64,000 bases of DNA from Cricetomys ansorgei. Lineage: Eukaryota > Chordata > Mammalia > Rodentia > Nesomyidae. The notes under the pieces are model-generated. The model made no database searches. It was not told the origin of the DNA and saw nothing but the letters and a program-made list of their open reading frames with translations. Where the stretch lies: contig JAMJFZ010000239.1 of NCBI GenBank assembly GCA_026225945.1, positions 25,073,501 through 25,137,500 of the forward strand, written 5' to 3'. Within the stretch, counting starts at the first letter, position 1. Each line of letters starts with the position of its first letter. Positions 58,895-64,000 of this stretch are shown here, one piece after another. Made by a program: the position numbers and the translations under genes.

Positions 58895-59125
58895 TTCATA
58901 GATTTGATGGGATGTCAATTACAGTTTAATTAGAATGAACTAAAAGCAGGCTAGTTCTAAATTTTGTGCGGGAAGATAAAATAATTAGAAACATCACAAA
59001 CTATTTTTAAAAGAAAAAAAAATCTAAGTTAAAATGCCCACACCTGTAATTTGAAGACTTCATGGAAAACTGCACTAATCATTGAAAGAACCACACTGTA
59101 CAGAAGACTGAAATGGATCTACTGA
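58895..59125 (+). mobile_element. Old L1M ORF2 fragment
   Basis: TGGGATGTCAATTACAGTTTAATTAG, AAATTTTGTGCGGGAAGATAAAATAATTAG and AACCACACTGTACAGAAGACTG resemble ORF2 text (ATCCCTATCAAAAT.CCAA.., AAATT.ATATGGAA). Diverged. Confidence 0.45.
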
Positions 59126-59210
59126 TCTACATTGTGTTGCTAGAGCTACTTTGAGTGTCATATCTAAGAAACTGCTAGGATGAATGTAATCCAGTGTAAT
59201 CCAGTGCTCA

Positions 59211-59274
59211 ATCTCTCTCCCTCCCTCTCCCTCACCTCCCTCTCCCTTTCTCTCTCCTTCTCTCTCTCTCTTCC
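59211..59274. repeat. CT-rich low-complexity tract
   Basis: CTCTCC/CTCCCT units, purely pyrimidine apart from one A. Confidence 0.9.
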
Positions 59275-60206
59275 TGTGCATTTATACTTGTGTGAAGCAT
59301 CCAACCCTGATTACCTTACTACATTTCCAGATGCCCCTACAATGTAATAGTAGTTATTTCATCATAAACCTTTAATATAGAATATTCCCCTCGAATTCAC
59401 CCATTTATAGGAACATTAACTGAAATCTGAGGCAGGAAATCTTCAGTTTTCCTGTCTTGTTCCTTCTTCCACGCAATTAGGTAATCTGTGATCATGACAA
59501 TCGTCCTCTTTTTGCTCTGCACTATACCAAAAGATGGCTAGAACCTGGGATTTGAATCTTCTGCCATTACTTAGATATTTTTAAACTCAAAATATTTAGG
59601 TTTGGGAAATAGTTCTGTCACTAAAGCCGTTTTCTCTTCCATAGCCAGGTGATTCCAGTTCCTATGGTTGGCTGTTGAGTTACCGCCATGCCGGTCTTTC
59701 TGACTTCAGTTTTATTCCCACACTTTGTCTAAAATCCCACTTGACCACAGCCAAGTTGCTCATTCCAGACTATGGATGATCTTTAGTAAATGCTCCACTG
59801 CAAAACATGGCCAGTGGAGACATGCTCAGCCATGCCTATAAAGCGAGAGGCACAGAGGACTCCAGTCGCCACACATTACCTCCCAGGAAAGAGGCGCTTG
59901 GTAATCAGAATATATTTCTCTATTGATTATACTTGATATTAAAGGAGAAGGTTGAAATGCAAGAGACATTTACTACATTCCACATAGAGAGGACAATCAG
60001 AAGCAGCTTTTAAAATACATCCAGTTATGATCTAGGGAGGTCGCTAGAAAACCGAATGGTTCTTTTATCAACTTTAGCACTAACTTCCTCATTTGCATGG
60101 TTTGGTTTCATCTAAATCTTTTATTTTCCCATAGATGCAAATATTTCCTCTAAATTTCTAACCCATGCTGTAATATTTCACATAGATCAACATCATAGCT
60201 TTTAAA
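59275..60206. other. Unique non-coding sequence
   Basis: Nothing recognised. Confidence 0.5.
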
Positions 60207-60429
60207 AAGATGTTTAGATTTATTTTATGTGGATGGATGTTTTGCCTGTGTGTATGCGTGTGTACCACACACGTGCTTGGGACTTGCAGAGGTCATAAAA
60301 GGACATTGGATTCCCTGGAACTGGAGTCACCGATGGTTGTGAGCTGCCATGTGAGGGATGAGACCACAACCTAGGTTTTCTGCAGGAGCAACACATGCTC
60401 TTAATTCCTGAGATATCTCCCTACAGCTC
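60207..60429 (-). mobile_element. B2 SINE, reverse strand
   Basis: TTTATTTTATGTGGATGGATGTTTTGCCTGTGTG, CCTGGAACTGGAGTCACCGATGGTTGTGAGC, GCCATGTGAGGGATGAGA and ATCTCCCTACAGC are the reversed B2 in full. Confidence 0.88.
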
Positions 60430-61298
60430 TATCATAGCTCTTTAAAGTAGATACAAACATGAATAAGCTGACATACAAACAAGAATACATATAATATATG
60501 GTTAGAAAGTAAAGTTTAAAAACATAAAAAAATAGTTCCATGGTATTTTAAGATATGGATTCCTTCAAATTCAAGGAGTAGAAGCTGCTTTCATGGCTTT
60601 ACTTTTTCAGGATAAATTAGACAACTGAAATCCCCCTTTAAAAATTCAAAGTGTCTAAAAGTTGAACCACAGAAATATGACTCTAAACCAGTTAGTCTAT
60701 TGTGCGCTTTAATAATTCCCAAAGGAAATTAGAAAGCCAATTACTTCGGTATATAAATCCCTACTGCAAAAAAAAAAATTCAAAACAGCTTGTCTCAAGC
60801 ATAAGACAGGGAAAACAATAATAGTGCATAGCAAGATTCAAGTGTGCCCTTTTAATCCTTTTCTTCAGTTTCCATTGCTAGAGTTATACCAGCCATCCAT
60901 GATAGCTACGGAATGTTAGCTCTTCAGCCAGCGATGTCTATTTTTGTAAAGGAGAATGAGTTCTGTACAAGGTCAAAAACAGTGTGAATTGTTCTATAAG
61001 GAAAAATTCTTTGGGAAAAAAAAAAGGTTCGTTTAAGAGCATTTACTACCACAGGGGCAGAAACGGTTTCTGTTATCCACATGAGCCAGCACATCTACCA
61101 TAAGTATGGAGTACAGGTGCCCAGAGTGATAGGAGTCATTACGCTTTGAACAGACTCTAAGCCTCCAAAGGTCCAGGGTGCTGTGCACTGTTCCAGGATA
61201 CTGCAGCCCATAACATCTAAGCAATCAAAGGTCAAACGAGGCAAGCACGAGTCTACTATTATGGAAGATTATTTGGCACACACTCTCAATTTCACTGC

Positions 61299-61311
61299 CT
61301 TCCCCTGGTGG
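61299..61311 (-). promoter_or_regulatory. CTCF-like motif
   Basis: On the minus strand it reads CCACCAGGGGAAG, close to the CTCF core CCASYAGRKGGC with two differences. A weak single-site match only. Confidence 0.25.
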
Positions 61312-62044
61312 TCAATAACATTAACCTGAAATGCTATAAATTTTATATAGAACTTGTCACAGAAAACATGATTCCTTTAGATAAACTTGAAAGTGAATTG
61401 CCTCTAACACAAATACCTTGCAGTTGCATGCCAATTTACTCCTTTTGGGTGGCCATAATGCCTACTGTGCGTGAAAAGTAACCTTGCAATTTAACTAGTT
61501 CCAATTTTACTTCACCAACTCTGATCTCTACAGAGTCAAAGCCAAGAGAAAAGTTCCAGCAGAGAAGAAGCACAGAAACTCAGCTAATCTCCAATGCACA
61601 GCCAGCTCAGATTGCTTTTGCAAGCTGCATCTTAAATAGAAACCAGAAGAATGAGTACTTCTTGCTCAGATATTCAAAGAAAATATTTAAGGGTTAAGAG
61701 TAATAACAGGAATAGAGAGATGGGTATACTAAAATCCATAGATATCTGATAGCTTCTGATATCCTTTCTGCCTCTGTATGTGTTAATTACTGCTCTGTTT
61801 AAAATCAATTTTCAGCCCATGCCTGTCTCTCTGTCTCTAGCATTCAAATTCCTCCTTCCCCTTTGTGTTTCCATCCCTTACTGCTCTCTCTTGACTTCCT
61901 TCCTTCTGTCAGTCAAAAGAGTTAAAGCCAGTTTCCCAGTGGGACCTATTCTTCCATCCTTGGCCTTTAGAAACGCTCATCTGTGTTTCACAGGGCTCCT
62001 GTGCTCACCTTCGTTTCTTAACTAACCCTTATTCTAATCATTTC

Positions 62045-62140
62045 CTCCAGAGCAATTACAGGTTGAACAACCTCAATTCAAAATTTCAAAATACAAAATG
62101 TTCCAAAAACCAAAACCTTCTGAGTGTCAGTGTGACGGCA
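62045..62140 (+). mobile_element. Ancient mammalian repeat fragment, family not named
   Basis: ACAGGTTGAACAACCTCAATTCAAAATTTCAAAATACAAAATGTTCCAAAAACC parallels the mammal-wide wording 'GGTTGAGTATCCCTAATCCGAAAATCCGAAATGCTCCAAAATCC'. Confidence 0.4.
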
Positions 62141-64000
62141 AAAAAGCTTCCCGCCTGGCTTCCTATGAGAGACAGAGACAAGGATATGTTGAACATAAGC
62201 CAAATATGAAATACAACCAAGATTTTAGAGTCTGGACATATTCTTTTAAAATGTGATTTAAATATCTTTGAAGTAACTTATTTCAATATTCATAAAAAAC
62301 ATTGAGTTTTGAGAGGTAATTTCCTTAAAAGCAATAAATCATTAAGTTTTTACAGTTCTTTTTGAAAAATCAAAAGAAATCTAGAGGTTTTTTTCTTGTT
62401 TTGCTTTTTTTTTCCCTTTAATTTAAAACATCTACTGACTTATAGTTAGGAAAATAAGCCAAAAAAGGGAAAATAAAACATCTCTACATTTTAAAGAAAA
62501 AAATGTTGTTTCATTTTTTTCTATTTCTGATATAAACTCATACAAAGAGCAAAATTTTTCTATACTCACAAAAATATATTTTCTAGCCACATCATCAAGA
62601 AGGAATAAAAAAGCTAAGAGAAAGTGAAAATGGAGAGTAAATGAGATAAAAATAAGCCTGTCATATAAAGACATGAAACAAAGCTTCTCAGATGTGTGTT
62701 CCCATTTCCCTTTGAAATCCTAAAGAGAAAGACTGATCTTCACCCAAATGAGAAAAAAATACTTATTTATACAGAGAATGCATACAACTTAAGTTCATAG
62801 AGTCTATAAAGCAAATTCATACCGTTAAATTTTAAAAACTCATTAACTCCTGTTAAAACACAGGAAGGCAGACTTTCTTCAGGTTCATCATGACTGTAAA
62901 GGAAATACCTGAACAGTGTTAACATAGGAGCGAGATTCATCTCGACTTCAAATACAGTCTAGCCACGTGGGAACTGACAGCCAAAAAGTAGGATGGAGAA
63001 GAATGGGTGAAAAATCACCAAGAGAACATCAAAAGAAAATGTCACTAAACTGACCTAGCATGCCAGGTCATCCAGAGAAGTGGTAGAGTTCATCAAACAT
63101 TTACAGAGATAACATACACACAGCCTGGATATCAGATTTTTTTACCCTTTGCTACAAACTGTAAAACCAGGAAACACTTAACAAACTTAAACAAGAGTTG
63201 AAAATAGCAGTTCTTACCACTTACTTTTAAAAATGCTTTTTTTTTTCTTAAAAAGATGAGGAAAGGAAAATCCTAGATGAAGGTGCAAAGATTCCTATGG
63301 GAATCCCTGAGTGTGCTTTGACTGCTACAGAAGAAAAAGTACACGTTAAAAATACCAGGTTACATTCTTTGAACAGAATATCATCCGACTACCAAAAGCT
63401 GTGAAAGGAGAATGTGCAAGGAAGGATGCAGAAAAGACAGAGAAATAGAGAAAACAGTTCATCCTATAGCAGAAAAATGAAGAATTTGGCAAGGTATTGA
63501 TGAGTAAACTTGAATCACGTAGATCTGAAGTGTAATTGGTAATTTTTATTCATATTATAGCCCAGAGAACTAAAATATTGTTAAACAAATGACAAATATT
63601 CATATATTTTAAATAATACATGACTTTGGCTGTAACTAACCTGTCTTTCCTCCTGGGGTTGACCACTGCTGCAAGTAAATACCTAATTTTATCTAAGCTT
63701 GGCTGCTGTTTAGAAAAAATTTGGGATAGTTCTATACTAAATAAGAGCCCTCAGTCTTACAGATAGCTTCTAGCTGTTTTTCCTTAGATGGGGCCAGCTG
63801 AGCTGCCTGTATGCTCTGACAAGAGGCAGCAGAGAGAACCTCTCTAGTGTCTTAGTGCAGATTTCCAACCGTTCTATTGCTGGGCCTCTGTTCTCTAAGT
63901 CACAGATCATCATCTGTGGGTGTTGGTAAAGAGCCCTTTATTAGATAAATCAAACAAGGTAAGCATTCCTTAACAAGGAATCAAACCTATAGACCATATT

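Larger units (their letters stand above)
60430..64000. other. Repeat-poor unique sequence
   Basis: No SINE or L1 insertion is recognised over 3.5 kb. Possible items are a CTCF-like site at 61299-61311 and an ancient repeat fragment at 62045-62140. No gene, splice-site pair or RNA gene is convincing. Confidence 0.45.

Noticed and set aside
58461..58901. 146-codon plus frame
   Set aside because: It coincides with a SINE and its CAGA tail.
1..64000. CRISPR array, operon or bacterial-type system
   Set aside because: Rodent repeats throughout show vertebrate DNA. All short repeats are microsatellites or local duplications without spacers.

Overview
The window is non-coding DNA from a muroid rodent (mouse, rat, hamster or vole group). 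The assignment rests on the repeats. There are B1, B2/B3 and ID SINEs, ID-B1 (B4-like) composites, rodent Lx-type L1 3' regions and several copies of the rodent URR1 DNA transposon, over an older layer of MIR, L2-like, MaLR and L1M/HAL1-like remnants. One intact B1 carries the wording TGTGAGTTC...CAGAGTGAGTTCC, which is commoner in cricetids and rat than in mouse. I cannot settle the species. All family names come from remembered consensus wording; I could not run RepeatMasker.

I found no protein-coding gene, structural RNA gene or CRISPR array. Open frames are short and mostly lie in repeats or microsatellites. The window is AT-rich and has no CpG island, which fits an intergenic desert or the inside of a very long intron.

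Layout. 1-9 kb: unique sequence, an ID, two B1s, URR1 (minus), a MaLR-like LTR with a TC tract, two MIRs and two B3s. 9.5-10.7 kb: an old L1/HAL1-like fragment ending at a 46-bp AT palindrome with two octamers. 13.7-14.7 kb: a URR1 copy split by a poly(A)-tailed retro-insert that carries a minisatellite. 16.3-21.3 kb: SINEs and four or five L1 3' fragments. 22.6 kb: an isolated exon-like segment. 24.9 kb: an octamer/TATA pair beside a 178-bp GT tract. 25.6-26.7 kb: an old L1 with its 5' part inverted. 26.8-39.5 kb: B2, B3, B1 and L1 insertions in unique DNA. 39.5-42 kb: repeat-poor sequence with a consensus RFX X-box. 42.1-49 kb: Lx L1, URR1, B2 and MaLR pieces. 50.6-54.5 kb: a dense pile of L1 fragments and SINEs. 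55-64 kb: mostly unique, with a few SINEs and one old L1 piece.

No genes here work together as a system. The most interesting items are structural: the nested minisatellite retro-insert, the inverted L1, the X-box, the octamer/TATA pair and the exon-like segment at 22.6 kb. I see no evidence for a new biological system.
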